Positions 46,784 to 56,183 are shown, counted from the stretch's first letter. The stretch: 64,000 bases of DNA from Methanobrevibacter arboriphilus JCM 13429 = DSM 1125 (GCF_002072215.1 NZ_JXMW01000029.1:1-64000), one strand, 5' to 3'. Made by a program: numbers and translations. Notes: generated by a model not told the origin, from the sequence alone.

Positions 46784-47440
46784 ATGGTTTTAAGTATTCC
46801 TGGAAGTGGAATTTTAACTTCAACTTTAAATGTGATTTCTCAAAGTTTGCTGATTCCTGTTATTATTCTTTTGTTAGTATTTGTTGTTTATGCAGTTATT
46901 ACAATTGGTAGTCTTATTTCTGAGTATAGTTCTAGAAAGAAGGTTCCAGTTTCAGTTATGAAAAATTTAATTCATGATATTTCTTTAGCTGAAAATGCTG
47001 AAGTTGCCAAAAGTGCTATTAATTCTTCAGAAATTCCTGAAAAGCAAAAAGAGGATTTATTAGATTTAATATCTTCTGAAGATTTATCTAAAGAATCTCG
47101 CGAAGCTTTAGCTAGGAAATTGATTGAGAATGAAGAGAATTTAATAGATAAAATTCTTGAAAAAACTGATATTATGGCTCGTATTGGTCCAACTTTAGGT
47201 TTGATGGGAACTTTAATTCCTATGGGTCCAGGACTTGCAGCTTTAGGTAGTGGTGATGTCACTGGCCTTGCTAATGCAATTATTGTTGCTTTTGATACAA
47301 CTGTCGTTGGTATTGGTGCAGGTGCAGTAGGTTATTTTGTATCTAAAATAAGAAAAAGATGGTATGATGATTACTTATCTAATTTAGATGCACTTTCAGA
47401 TGCAGTACTTGATTTTATGAAAAAAAATTATCAAAATTAA
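46784..47440 (+). CDS. MotA/TolQ/ExbB-type proton-channel protein
   Basis: The 218-residue protein has an N-terminal helix (about 18-42), a cytosolic helical domain (about 50-125) and two further helices containing the family signature: RIGPTLGLMGTLIPMGPGL and AFDTTVVGIGAGAVGYF, with the threonines that line the proton path. ExbB, TolQ and MotA use the proton or sodium gradient to do mechanical work through a partner with a single helix. AGGTGG precedes the ATG. The partner here is probably DUF2149, encoded 54 bp downstream. Methanogens have no outer membrane, so the target of the force is unknown. Confidence 0.88.
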   Translation: MVLSIPGSGILTSTLNVISQSLLIPVIILLLVFVVYAVITIGSLISEYSSRKKVPVSVMKNLIHDISLAENAEVAKSAINSSEIPEKQKEDLLDLISSEDLSKESREALARKLIENEENLIDKILEKTDIMARIGPTLGLMGTLIPMGPGLAALGSGDVTGLANAIIVAFDTTVVGIGAGAVGYFVSKIRKRWYDDYLSNLDALSDAVLDFMKKNYQN

Positions 47441-47494
47441 TACTTTCAATAAATTTATGAGTTATTTGATTTATAAAAGTTATTTGTGGTTTTT

Positions 47495-47830
47495 ATGGTT
47501 AGGTCCAAAAAAAATAGGAGGTCTTCAAGAACTGAAGAGGATCCAATGGCAGGTACAACTAATCTTGTTGATGCAATGCTTGTGATATCTGTAGGTTTAT
47601 TAGTTTTTCTTGTAATGTCATGGAATATGCAATCTGTTGTTTTTAATGCTGATATGACTCCTGAAGAAAAAGAATCAACTATGGAGAAAATAAAAAGTGT
47701 TTCTGAAGTAAAACAAGGAAAAGAAATAGATGATAATATAAACTCATCTAATAGCTCTGGTGAAGGATATGTGGAAATGGGTAAAGTTTACAAAGATCCA
47801 AACACGGGGAAGCTAATAATGGTTGAGTAA
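47495..47830 (+). CDS. DUF2149 protein, probable ExbD/TolR-like partner of the channel
   Basis: The 111-residue protein has a basic N-terminus (VRSKKNRRSSR), one membrane helix at about 24-45 that begins LVDAMLVISVGLLVF, and a soluble outer domain. The helix matches the ExbD/TolR pattern (IDVMLVLLIIF), with Asp26 in the place of the proton-carrying Asp. That comparison is mine from the sequence. The family is DUF2149, which accompanies ExbB-like genes in methanogens. The ATG at 47495 is preferred over the GTG at 47486 because the conserved KKNRR then lies at the N-terminus, though the ribosome site is weak. Confidence 0.82.
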   Translation: MVRSKKNRRSSRTEEDPMAGTTNLVDAMLVISVGLLVFLVMSWNMQSVVFNADMTPEEKESTMEKIKSVSEVKQGKEIDDNINSSNSSGEGYVEMGKVYKDPNTGKLIMVE

Positions 47831-48077
47831 TATGAAACTATTTTTTAAGTATTTCAAGATTTTTATATAATTGTTTTATATAATCTTTTTTGATACTTAT
47901 AATTTTAATACTATATTTATAATACTATATTTATAATATTATAATTATAATATTATATCTATAATATTATATTCTATTAGTATATTTTTAATATATATTT
48001 TTAATAATCTTTTTAATTTCATCTTTCTAATATTATATTTTTTGATATTTCTTTTAAATAAATATGGAGGTAATATA
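47831..48077. other. Non-coding region between DUF2149 and the FmdE-like gene
   Basis: A/T sequence with CTATATTTATAATA repeated at about 47912-47945 and ATAATATTATA at about 47936-47972. It ends with GGAGG before the FmdE-like ATG. The 247-bp gap suggests a separate promoter. Confidence 0.45.
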
Positions 48078-48638
48078 ATGAATAATATTTTTAATGAACA
48101 ATTAGAGAAAGCTAAAAATTTTCATGGAGAAATATGCGGTGGAGTTTTAACAGGAACTAAAATGACAATTTATGCAATTGAAGAACTTAATCTCAATTTT
48201 AATGAAAAAAATCCTGAATTAATAGCTATTGTTGAAATTGATCGTTGTGTTTATGATGCGGTTCAAGCTATTACACAAGGTTCAACTGGAACTAAGTCTG
48301 TTAAACTAATAGACTATGGAAAATTTGCAGTTACTTTTTATAATAAGGAAACTGATGAAGCTATTAGATTAACTGATGTTGATGCAAGTTCAAGTGTTAA
48401 TACTGGTGAAACTATAGATGAAAGAATTGAGAGGTATAAAAACACACCTGCTAATGAATTATTTAAAATCGAAGATGTTAAAGTCTTTTTTGATGAAAAT
48501 AATTTGCCTGGCATGCCAACAATTAAAAAAAGATGTTCTGTTTGTGATGAAGTTGTTTTAGATAATAAGCATTCATTAATTAATGGTAAGCCTATTTGTC
48601 AGTCTTGTTTTAAAGGATCTTATTATGAAATAATCTAA
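48078..48638 (+). CDS. FmdE-like protein with C-terminal zinc ribbon
   Basis: The N-terminal domain matches FmdE: FHGEICGGVLTGTKM with its His and Cys metal ligands, then EIDRCVYDAVQAITQGSTG and LIDYGKFAVTFYN. The C-terminus is a zinc ribbon with CSVCDE and CQSCF. FmdE was named for its place in formylmethanofuran dehydrogenase operons; its exact job, possibly metal delivery or thiol chemistry, is not settled. The start is the ATG at 48078 with GGAGG before it; an in-frame start at 48042 lacks a site. It may belong functionally with the upstream transport genes, but 247 bp separate them. Confidence 0.9.
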   Translation: MNNIFNEQLEKAKNFHGEICGGVLTGTKMTIYAIEELNLNFNEKNPELIAIVEIDRCVYDAVQAITQGSTGTKSVKLIDYGKFAVTFYNKETDEAIRLTDVDASSSVNTGETIDERIERYKNTPANELFKIEDVKVFFDENNLPGMPTIKKRCSVCDEVVLDNKHSLINGKPICQSCFKGSYYEII

Positions 48639-48985
48639 ACATTAATTATAATTAAACATTAATTACAATGTTTTTTCCTATTTTATTAGTTATTCTTTTT
48701 AATTACTATTATTAGCTATTAGAATGTCTATTTTTATTTAGTTATTATTTATTGATATTTCTTATTTTATTCTTTTTTATGAACAATTATTTTGATATTT
48801 TTATATATTAATTTTATTAAAATAAGATATGTTTTAAAGTCAAATTACAAATAATAAATTATATTAATCTTTTAAACATTATTATAATTAGAGTATATTA
48901 TAAATTATTATGAAATATTTTAAATAAAATTATATAATAAAATCTGATAAATAGCAAGAAGAATTAAAATAATTTGTGTGATAAA
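48639..48985. other. Non-coding region upstream of the isomerase gene
   Basis: 347 bases of A/T sequence with T-runs after the FmdE-like stop. A TTTTTATATATTAATTTT stretch at about 48798-48815 is a possible promoter. No structure or gene is visible. Confidence 0.4.
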
Positions 48986-49729
48986 ATGAAAATAGGAGTA
49001 TCAACATTAGCTATTAATAATAATGAATTATATGAAAACTTAAAATTTTTAGAAGAGTTGGATATTGATTATGTTGAAATATTACAAGAGTATCCAAATT
49101 CTAATATTGATGTTGATTTATTAAATTCATTTAATTTTCATTATACGATTCATTCTCCTATTATTGATTTGAACATTGCCTCTTTGAACAAATCTATTCA
49201 AATGGCTTCTATAAATGAAGTTGGAAAATCTATAGATTTAGCTAATAGTCTTGATAGTAATATTGTTGTTGTTCATCCTGGTTCTGTTCCTTTTTTAGCA
49301 CGTGGCTATATTGATAAAGTTTTAGTTAAGTGTCGTGAGTCACTTATAACTTGTGAAAATTATGCTAAAGATTTGGGAGTTAATATAGCTGTTGAAAATA
49401 TGCCAAATATTGATGATTTTCTTTATAAAGATATTAATGAGCTTAATAAACTGTTAATTAATTTAGATATAGGAATGACTCTTGATGTTGGTCATGCTGG
49501 TGTTAATGGTTTTTTAGAAAATGATATGTATTTTGATTCAATTAAACATGTACATTTATCTGATAATAATCATGATCATGATATGCACTATGCTTTAGGT
49601 GAAGGATCAATCGATTTTAAGGCAGTGATTAAAAACTTTGAGGAAAATAATTATGATGGTATATATGTAATTGAAGTAAATGATAAAGAATCTGTTCTAA
49701 AGAGTTTAGAATATCTAGAAAAATTATAA
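48986..49729 (+). CDS. Sugar-phosphate isomerase/epimerase-like TIM-barrel protein
   Basis: The protein of about 247 residues belongs to the xylose-isomerase-like TIM-barrel superfamily (AP endonuclease 2 family). Metal-binding residues are visible in order: IHSPIIDLN, VVVHPG, IAVENMP, LDVGHAG, HVHLSDN and IEVND. These proteins isomerise or epimerise sugars or cut abasic DNA; the lack of neighbouring repair or sugar genes gives no choice. The ATG at 48986 follows GTGTGAT; the TTG at 48974 is in the leader. Confidence 0.87.
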   Translation: MKIGVSTLAINNNELYENLKFLEELDIDYVEILQEYPNSNIDVDLLNSFNFHYTIHSPIIDLNIASLNKSIQMASINEVGKSIDLANSLDSNIVVVHPGSVPFLARGYIDKVLVKCRESLITCENYAKDLGVNIAVENMPNIDDFLYKDINELNKLLINLDIGMTLDVGHAGVNGFLENDMYFDSIKHVHLSDNNHDHDMHYALGEGSIDFKAVIKNFEENNYDGIYVIEVNDKESVLKSLEYLEKL

Positions 49730-50152
49730 ATTAAATTTATAAACTATTTTTAATTTTTAACAAGGTATAATATAAAAATAGAAATTATATATAAAGAGTT
49801 ATATAATAAAGATTATTCATATAATAAAAATAAAAACTAATATTTATTTATAAATATCATGTTTATTGATTAATAGTTATTATAGTTATTATAGTTATTA
49901 GAGTTACTAGAGTTATTAATTAGTACAGTATTAATTATTGTAATTATTAATAGTTATTATAGCTATTAATACTTATTATTTAATATTTTTAATAGTTTTA
50001 ATAGATTGGATCGTTTTAATACTTGTAATATTAGATAATATTTTTAATATCTATTATATTTATAATATTATTAAAATTTATTATAATTAATTAATATTAA
50101 TTTATTTTATTAAAATCTTTGAAGGTAAGGTAAATAAGGAAAGGTAAATAAT
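49730..50152. repeat. Non-coding region with short TAGTTAT repeats
   Basis: At about 49870-49960 the words TAGTTATTA and GTTATTAGAG recur eight or so times with small changes, an irregular array of 9-12 base units. The rest is A/T sequence ending in AAGGTAAATAAT before the next gene. No gene is seen. Confidence 0.6.
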
Positions 50153-51454
50153 ATGATATGGAATGAAGAAGCAGAATGTATGTCTAGAGAGGAATTAAGA
50201 GAAATTCAACTAAAGAAGCTACAAAAGATTGTTAAAAAAGCTTATGAAAATGTACCATATTATAATAAAAAATATACAAAATTAGGAGTATTTCCTGAAG
50301 ATATTGAAACTCTTGAAGACATTAACAAACTTCCTTTCACTACTAAAGATGATCTTAGAGAGGGTTATCCATTTGGTATGTTTGCAGTACCTCCAAAAGA
50401 AATAGTGGAAGTTCATAGCTCCTCTGGAACCACTGGAAAACCTGTTGTTTCAGGTTATACAAGAAAAGATCTGGATAATTGGAGTGAAATTATGGCAAGA
50501 GGTCTTAATATGATGGGTATTCATGAAGAGGATATTATTCAAAATACTCATGGTTATGGTCTTTTTACTGGAGGCTTTGGAGTTCATTATGGTGCTCAAA
50601 AAATCGGATCAATAGTTGTTCCAATTTCTACTGGTCAAACAAGAAGACAAATTGAAATTATGAAAGATTTTGGAACTACTACATTGATATTCACTCCTTC
50701 TTATGGTTTATATCTTGCTGAAGTAGCAAAAGAAGAGGGAATTGATCCAAAATCTGTTGGATTAAAAGCTATTGGATTTGGAGCTGAGATGTGGACTGAA
50801 GAAATGAGAAAAAAAATTGAAAATGATTTTAATGCTCCAGCATTTAATATTTATGGGCTAACTGAGTTAATGGGACCAGGAATAGCTGTTGAATGTAGCT
50901 CTCAAAATGGATTACATATTTCTGAAGATTACTTTTTACCAGAGATTATAGATCCTAACACTGGAAAACAATTAGAAGAAGGAAAAAAAGGAGAATTAGT
51001 TTTAACAAATTTAGAAAGAGAGGGAATGCCTATTATTCGTTTTAGAACAAAGGATATTACATCTCTTCATTATGACAAATGTGAATGTACTAGGACTTTT
51101 GTAAAAATGGATAGAATAACTGGTAGATCTGATGATATGATTAAAGTTAAAGGTGTAGCTATCTTTCCATCTCAAATTGAGAAGGCATTACTTAAAATTG
51201 ATAGTATAGAACCTCATTATCAGATTATTGTGAATAGACCTCATTTAATGGATGAAATTGAGGTTAAGGTTGAAGCATCTCCAGATATATTTTTTGATGA
51301 AGTAAAAGAAATGATTAATATAAAAAAGAAGATTGAAGATTATATTGAAAATGAAATTGGTCTAAGGGTTAAAGTTTCACTTGTTGAACCTAAAAGTATT
51401 CCTAGAAGTGAAGGAAAAGCTGTTAGGGTAATAGATAAAAGAGATTTGCATTAA
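50153..51454 (+). CDS. Phenylacetate-CoA ligase family enzyme (PaaK-like)
   Basis: A 433-residue adenylate-forming CoA ligase: [17 protein letters not shown] is the ATP loop, [11 protein letters not shown] the acyl-adenylate motif, RFRTKDIT and [11 protein letters not shown] the hinge region. The short length is that of PaaK enzymes. In methanogens such ligases activate aryl acids such as phenylacetate or indoleacetate for reductive synthesis of aromatic amino acids with indolepyruvate oxidoreductase; the ACT protein gene downstream fits that setting. The substrate is not fixed by sequence. AAGGTAAA precedes the ATG. Confidence 0.9.
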   Translation: MIWNEEAECMSREELREIQLKKLQKIVKKAYENVPYYNKKYTKLGVFPEDIETLEDINKLPFTTKDDLREGYPFGMFAVPPKEIVEVHSSSGTTGKPVVSGYTRKDLDNWSEIMARGLNMMGIHEEDIIQNTHGYGLFTGGFGVHYGAQKIGSIVVPISTGQTRRQIEIMKDFGTTTLIFTPSYGLYLAEVAKEEGIDPKSVGLKAIGFGAEMWTEEMRKKIENDFNAPAFNIYGLTELMGPGIAVECSSQNGLHISEDYFLPEIIDPNTGKQLEEGKKGELVLTNLEREGMPIIRFRTKDITSLHYDKCECTRTFVKMDRITGRSDDMIKVKGVAIFPSQIEKALLKIDSIEPHYQIIVNRPHLMDEIEVKVEASPDIFFDEVKEMINIKKKIEDYIENEIGLRVKVSLVEPKSIPRSEGKAVRVIDKRDLH

Positions 51455-51566
51455 ATAAAATTTGTATTAAATAGCTTTATCTTAATAATGATATGAGGAT
51501 ATAATTGAAAATTAGTTTATATAGGGATATGATTAAAAATTTGTTAGTAATAATGTGAGGGATATA

Positions 51567-51998
51567 ATGAAAATTAGTCAATTATCAATATTTTTAGAAA
51601 ATAAAGAAGGAAGATTATGGAATGCATTAGATGCTCTAGCTAATGGTGGGATAAATATCAGAGCATTATCATTAGCAGATACTTCTGATTTTGGAATTTT
51701 AAGAATTATTGTTCATGATCCAGAAAAAGCAAAAAAAATACTTGAAGAAAATGATTTTATTGTAAAAATTATTGATGTGGTTGGAGTTGAGTTAGATGAT
51801 ACTCCTGGAGGACTTGCTAATGTTTTAAAATTATTGAATGAAAATAATATTAATTTGGAATATATTTACGCTTTTACTCATGAAAAAACAGAAAAGGCTA
51901 TATTATTACTTCAATCTAAAGATTTAGATATCCTTATAAATGTTTTAGAAAATAATAATGTTAATATAGTTCCATCTAAAGAAGTTTATAACTTGTAA
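51567..51998 (+). CDS. ACT-domain amino-acid-binding protein
   Basis: The 143-residue protein is two ACT domains in tandem: SQLSIFLENKEGRLWNALDAL and VVGVELDDTPGGLANVLKLL each begin the beta-alpha-beta pattern that binds an amino acid at the domain interface. It often stands beside PaaK-like ligases, suggesting regulation of that pathway by an aromatic amino acid. ATG at 51567 is used, since GAGGGA lies upstream; the GTG at 51555 would include that site. The gap to the ligase gene is 112 bp. Confidence 0.9.
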   Translation: MKISQLSIFLENKEGRLWNALDALANGGINIRALSLADTSDFGILRIIVHDPEKAKKILEENDFIVKIIDVVGVELDDTPGGLANVLKLLNENNINLEYIYAFTHEKTEKAILLLQSKDLDILINVLENNNVNIVPSKEVYNL

Positions 51999-52175
51999 AA
52001 ATTCTTATTATTAATTATTAACTATTACTAATTAATACTAATTATTATTAATTATTACTAACTAATACTAATTATTATTAAGTATTACTAGTTAATAATT
52101 ATTATTAATATTATTATTTCTTAATTTTATCATATCTTAACTTTATATTTTATAAAAATATAAAAAGGTGAAAAA
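51999..52175. repeat. Repeats of about 30 bases before the zinc-ribbon gene
   Basis: The sequence ATTATTACTAATTAATACTAA recurs with small changes at about 52019, 52049 and 52078. The stretch is otherwise A/T sequence and ends with the AAGGTGA site of the next gene. Confidence 0.6.
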
Positions 52176-52553
52176 ATGGATAGTTATTGTCCAGAATGCG
52201 GGAAAAAATTAGAAGAAGGAAGTGACTTTTGTTCTGATTGTGGAACTAAAGTTAATTCTGAAAGTGTAAATGATTTTGAAAAAAACAATGAAAGTACTTA
52301 TGAACAAACAAAAATAATAGTTAAAGATGAGAAAAGTCCTGGTTTAGCAGCTGTTTTATCATTCTTAATTATTGGTTTAGGTCAAATATATAATGGAGAA
52401 ATTGCTAAAGGATTAATTCTATTAGTTGTATCATATATATGTATAGCTTTATTCTTCCTTATAATTCCGCCTGTCATAGCAGTAATTTTATGGGTATATG
52501 CTATTTATGATGCTTATAATACAGCTAAAGATATTAATGCAGGTATTTACTAA
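52176..52553 (+). CDS. Zinc-ribbon and TM2-like membrane protein
   Basis: The 125-residue protein has an N-terminal zinc ribbon with CPECGKKL and CSDCGTKV (cysteines at 5, 8, 19 and 22), a polar linker to about 52, then two membrane helices (about 55-75 and 82-105) with GLGQIYNGEIAKG between, like TM2-domain proteins. Such proteins are common in Methanobrevibacter but no function is established. The start has AAGGTGAAAAA. It is a single gene. Confidence 0.85.
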   Translation: MDSYCPECGKKLEEGSDFCSDCGTKVNSESVNDFEKNNESTYEQTKIIVKDEKSPGLAAVLSFLIIGLGQIYNGEIAKGLILLVVSYICIALFFLIIPPVIAVILWVYAIYDAYNTAKDINAGIY

Positions 52554-52785
52554 TAATCTGTTTATTTATAAGTAGATTAAAGAAAAATTATTAATGATAA
52601 TAGGTATATTAGTAGCAATAATTACTTAAAAGATAAAATTAAAAACAAAAAAATACAAAAAACAAAGAAAATTGAATAATTAAATATTAAAAAACTAATT
52701 AACTAAAATTAACTAAAAATTAACTAAAATTAATTATTAAAAACTAATTAATTAAAAAATTAAAGAATTAAAAATTAAATATTGA
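52554..52785. other. Convergent A-rich region between the zinc-ribbon gene and htpX
   Basis: A-rich sequence with AACTAAAATTAACTAAAAATTAACTAAAATTAA repeats at about 52698-52735. As a convergent gap it should hold the terminators of both genes, but I see no clear hairpin. Confidence 0.45.
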
Positions 52786-53748
52786 TTAGCTATACTCAGC
52801 TAATCTTTCTATTCTTTTTAACATATTTGGATGGGTTGAAAACAATTCCATAACTTTATCACTAGTTTTTATATTAACATTTTTACTTTTTAATTGAGCT
52901 AACTCAATTTCAGATATTTCACCATCTCTATTTAGATCTAGTTGAGATAATTGTTCTATATCATCTCTAGCATTTGATATATCATTTAAAAAGAATGCTT
53001 TTACTCCTTGAATATCTTTAACTTCTTCTTTAGGAGATTTTGCAGCACCATAAACAAGTTTATATAAAGCTGAAGCTAATTTATCTGGTTTTCCACCAAT
53101 TTCAATACTTCCCTGATCTGCATAATATTCTCTAGTTCTTGATATGAATAAAACAATTAATTGACCTATGAAGTAAGCAGCAATAGCTAAAACTCCGATT
53201 AAAATACCTCCACCATTCCTACTGTCTCCACTAAATATAAATGAAAGAGCAATATAATAACATATAAGTGGAACTGCACTTACTAAGGTTGTAACAGCCA
53301 TATCATTATGTTTAATATGGGATAACTCATGTCCAAGAACGGCTTTTAGTTCATCCTTGTTTAATGTATTAAGAATTCCTCTTGTAACACAAACCCTTCC
53401 ATCTCTTTTAGTTCTTCCAAAAGCAAATGCATTCGGAATATTTGTTTCAGAAACTCCGATTTTAGGTTTTGGAATTCCTGCATTCATAGCTAATTCACTA
53501 ACCATTTGGTGTAATTCTGGGGCTTGTTGTTCTGTAACATATTTTACCCCCATCGTTTTTTCAACAATTGAAGGGCTTATTAAATATTGTATAAATATTA
53601 TTGCGAATCCCATTATTGCAAATAATGTGTAATTACCACCATAACCTAGAAATGTCGCTATTAATATTACGATAGCATATATTAAACCCATTAATAGGGC
53701 TACAGCTAAAAATAATCTTATTTTAAGTTTCCATGTGTTTGAAATCAT
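52786..53748 (-). CDS. htpX: Membrane zinc metalloprotease HtpX with an EF-hand-like loop
   Basis: HtpX degrades misfolded membrane proteins. The 320-residue M48 protein has two N-terminal membrane helices, the zinc site VLGHELSHIKHND (HExxH), two later helices and the third ligand Glu in TREYYADQGSIEIGG. Near the C-terminus (about 272-285) lies DLNRDGEISEIEL, which matches the 12-residue calcium-binding EF-hand loop at positions 1, 3, 5, 6, 7, 8, 9 and 12. It precedes the conserved THPNMLKRIERL. AAGGTA precedes the ATG. Confidence 0.93.
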   Translation of the reverse strand: MISNTWKLKIRLFLAVALLMGLIYAIVILIATFLGYGGNYTLFAIMGFAIIFIQYLISPSIVEKTMGVKYVTEQQAPELHQMVSELAMNAGIPKPKIGVSETNIPNAFAFGRTKRDGRVCVTRGILNTLNKDELKAVLGHELSHIKHNDMAVTTLVSAVPLICYYIALSFIFSGDSRNGGGILIGVLAIAAYFIGQLIVLFISRTREYYADQGSIEIGGKPDKLASALYKLVYGAAKSPKEEVKDIQGVKAFFLNDISNARDDIEQLSQLDLNRDGEISEIELAQLKSKNVNIKTSDKVMELFSTHPNMLKRIERLAEYS

Positions 53749-54098
53749 TTAAATACCTTTTATTATAAAATATTCTTTATTTATAATCTATTAACTATGA
53801 TTTATTTAATTATAGTTTCTTTATTTATTATTTATTCATGATTAATACTATTTTTTATTAACTATACATTTTCAGATTTGATAAAGTATTTTAATTTTTT
53901 AAAATTTAATTAAAATAATTTTTAAGAAAATATATGGTCTTAAATATATAATATTAAAATATCGATATTAGTATGTATTTTTATCTATATAAATTTTGTT
54001 ATTATTACAAATTGTTATTTTAATTTTATATAGATATATTAAGACATACTTAAAAAAAATTAACTTTTAAGATTAAATTCATGATAATTTCACTTTAT
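53749..54098. repeat. Non-coding region with a long inverted repeat (53970-54050)
   Basis: AGTATGT (53970) and ATCTATATAAA (53983-53993) are mirrored by TTTATATAGAT (54025-54035) and ACATACT (54044-54050). The outer and inner arms pair with unequal spacers of six and eight bases around a 31-base centre. Each arm contains a TATA-like CTATATAAA facing the centre. The region lies between the end of the GXGXG gene and the htpX start. Confidence 0.8.
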
Positions 54099-55046
54099 TT
54101 AATCAAATTTAAAAAACCCGTTTGGATTAAATTTATATTCTTGCAGAATCTTCTTATCTTCAATGTCTAATTTTTGTTTTTTTATTGGATGTATTGGACT
54201 TCCTTTTTTACAATATATTTTTCCAGAAACTTTTTTAGGACCTAAAAATTTTCCAGCATCTCCATTAACAATAACAATGCCTTTTTTCATTTCAACTGCT
54301 GTAAAATCATCACAATTTCCATTTATTATAACAGTTCCTCCATTTAAAAGAGCAGCTGTATTGTTTCCAGCATTCCCATTAATCCTAACAATTCCATTTT
54401 TCATTAAAATTCCTGTTGAAAGATCAGCATCTCCAGCTAAGATAATTTCAAAATTTTTATCTAATCTAGCACCTAAAGTATCTCTTATTAACCCATCACT
54501 AATTTCAAGCTTTTTACCAGAGATATTTGCACCTATCAATTTAATATTTTTAGGTTCATCCATTAATAGCTCTGTAACTGAAATAAATTTTCTATATCCT
54601 TTAATATCAGACTCAATTTCAACTAAATTTCCAATTGGATCTTTAATCTTCCCATTAACATAAATATTTCCTTTTCTAATACTTATTCCCATTCTACTAG
54701 CTACATTCCCATTTATGAATACATTACCGACTGAAATTGCAGATCCAGTTCCACCAAAATATACTAAATCAACACCCATACTTGAACAAAGTCTATGGCC
54801 TACATCTCCATTTATCTTTATAGAATTTCCTTTTTTCAAATGTTCAACAAGGTCTTGGAAAGTATAATCGTTGTTGGGGATTTTATCGGTTAAACCCATT
54901 TTTTCTCCTTTATGATTCCAATAAAAATTATATGTAAAATCACAAAGACAATCAACAGGTTCTTCAATATCCAATTCAATCATATTTTCATCAGATATTT
55001 TTTCTTTCTTTTTAAATCTCCCAAACATATTACCAATCCATTTCAT
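54099..55046 (-). CDS. GXGXG-motif beta-helix protein (FwdC/GltS C-terminal-like)
   Basis: Residues about 75-285 form a right-handed beta-helix of the glutamate-synthase-C-terminal type, also the fold of formylmethanofuran dehydrogenase subunit C, with repeated INGNAG, VNGDAG and IKINGDVG turns. The N-terminal 75 residues include a basic segment and CLCDFTYNFYWN. Members standing alone, as here, have no known activity; the old label tributyrin esterase for relatives is not supported by this fold. The ATG at 55046 has no ribosome site, and MFGRF at 55028 is a possible later start. The pentapeptide-repeat gene lies 92 bp upstream. Confidence 0.82.
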   Translation of the reverse strand: MKWIGNMFGRFKKKEKISDENMIELDIEEPVDCLCDFTYNFYWNHKGEKMGLTDKIPNNDYTFQDLVEHLKKGNSIKINGDVGHRLCSSMGVDLVYFGGTGSAISVGNVFINGNVASRMGISIRKGNIYVNGKIKDPIGNLVEIESDIKGYRKFISVTELLMDEPKNIKLIGANISGKKLEISDGLIRDTLGARLDKNFEIILAGDADLSTGILMKNGIVRINGNAGNNTAALLNGGTVIINGNCDDFTAVEMKKGIVIVNGDAGKFLGPKKVSGKIYCKKGSPIHPIKKQKLDIEDKKILQEYKFNPNGFFKFD

Positions 55047-55138
55047 GATTATTTTTGATTATTTTAAATATTTTAGCTATTATTTGATAGTTTAGCTATT
55101 AGTTATTAGTAAAAGTTGATTATTAGTTATTTGATATA

Positions 55139-55555
55139 CTATAAGCTTCTTGTTCTTTTATAATTTCCATCATATACAAGTTTTATAATGGCATTCTTTG
55201 TATCGACATTATCAAAGTTTACTCCTCTAATGTCTGTTCCTCTAATATATGTTTTATTTAAGCTTGAACCATCTAATTTAGCATTATATAGTTTAGTTCC
55301 AGATAGATCTGCTCCATCAAGATTCACATTTTTAAGATTGCAGTAACTCATATCTGCTCCACGAAAATTAACACCTTTTAGATCAGACCCCTGCAAATTT
55401 GCACCTTTAAGATTAGCACATGTAAAATCACAATTTTCTATATTGATTTTTGCTAAGTTAGCATTGCTTAAATTAGCACGTCTGAAATCAATATTATTAA
55501 AATCCATTTTTCTTAAATCAGACCCTACTAGATTAGCTTTTCTATAATCTTTCAT
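55139..55555 (-). CDS. Pentapeptide-repeat protein
   Basis: The 138-residue protein is nearly all A(D/N)LxX pentapeptides, some 22 of them (for example ANLSNANLAKINIENC, SDLKGVNFRGADMS), which form a square right-handed helix. Some such proteins mimic DNA and inhibit gyrase; most have no known role. There is no membrane helix. I use the ATG at 55555 because AGGAGG lies seven bases upstream; the longer frame from 55603 has none. The GXGXG gene follows on the same strand. Confidence 0.9.
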   Translation of the reverse strand: MKDYRKANLVGSDLRKMDFNNIDFRRANLSNANLAKINIENCDFTCANLKGANLQGSDLKGVNFRGADMSYCNLKNVNLDGADLSGTKLYNAKLDGSSLNKTYIRGTDIRGVNFDNVDTKNAIIKLVYDGNYKRTRSL

Positions 55556-56183
55556 AATTTTCCTCCTAATAGATTTAAAATTCCATAAGAGTTTAATTAA
55601 CATGTATTTTTAAATAAAAATAAATTATTGTTATTAGATATATTGATAATATATGTTAATAATAGAATAAAAATTCTTTTATAATAATAAAGATTTTTTT
55701 ATAATAACTTTTTTATAAAAATTATTTATATAAAAATTATTTATATTTCAATGAGAATTTTTTTATATTTTAAATAAAAAATTTATAATGGTAATAAATA
55801 AATATAACAAAAATAAAGATATTTATAAAACTATTAAATTCATTTAAATCATTATTATTTTTATTATTTAGAATATTTTTCATCTACTAACAAAAATAAT
55901 ATTTTATTAAATAATAATATAAAAGAAATAATGTTATAAAAAATAATAATATAAGTGTTATGATATAAAATTATGATAAAGTAATAATAGATAAAATAAT
56001 ATTATGAAGTATAGAAATAGTTAAAATATTATTTTATAAATCTTATAGTATAATATATAAAAGATAGTTATATTATTAGTAATGAATGATATTAATATCA
56101 AAAATAATGATTTATTTTTACTGAATGTTTATAATTAAATGAAATTTTAAATCAATTATATTTATTAGCTAATTGGTGATATA
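55556..56183. other. Long divergent non-coding region before rfcS
   Basis: 628 bases of extreme A/T content. ATAATAATAAAGATTTTTTTATAATAACTTTTTTATAAAAATTATTTATA repeats occupy 55679-55750; further on AAAATAATATTATGAAGTATAG and similar words recur. CTAATTGGTGAT is the ribosome site of rfcS. I see no gene or RNA structure. Confidence 0.5.

Noticed and set aside
54163-54663. Plus-strand 166-residue frame opposite the GXGXG gene
   Set aside because: The minus-strand frame has clear beta-helix repeats and matches a known fold; the plus frame shows no motif or ribosome site.
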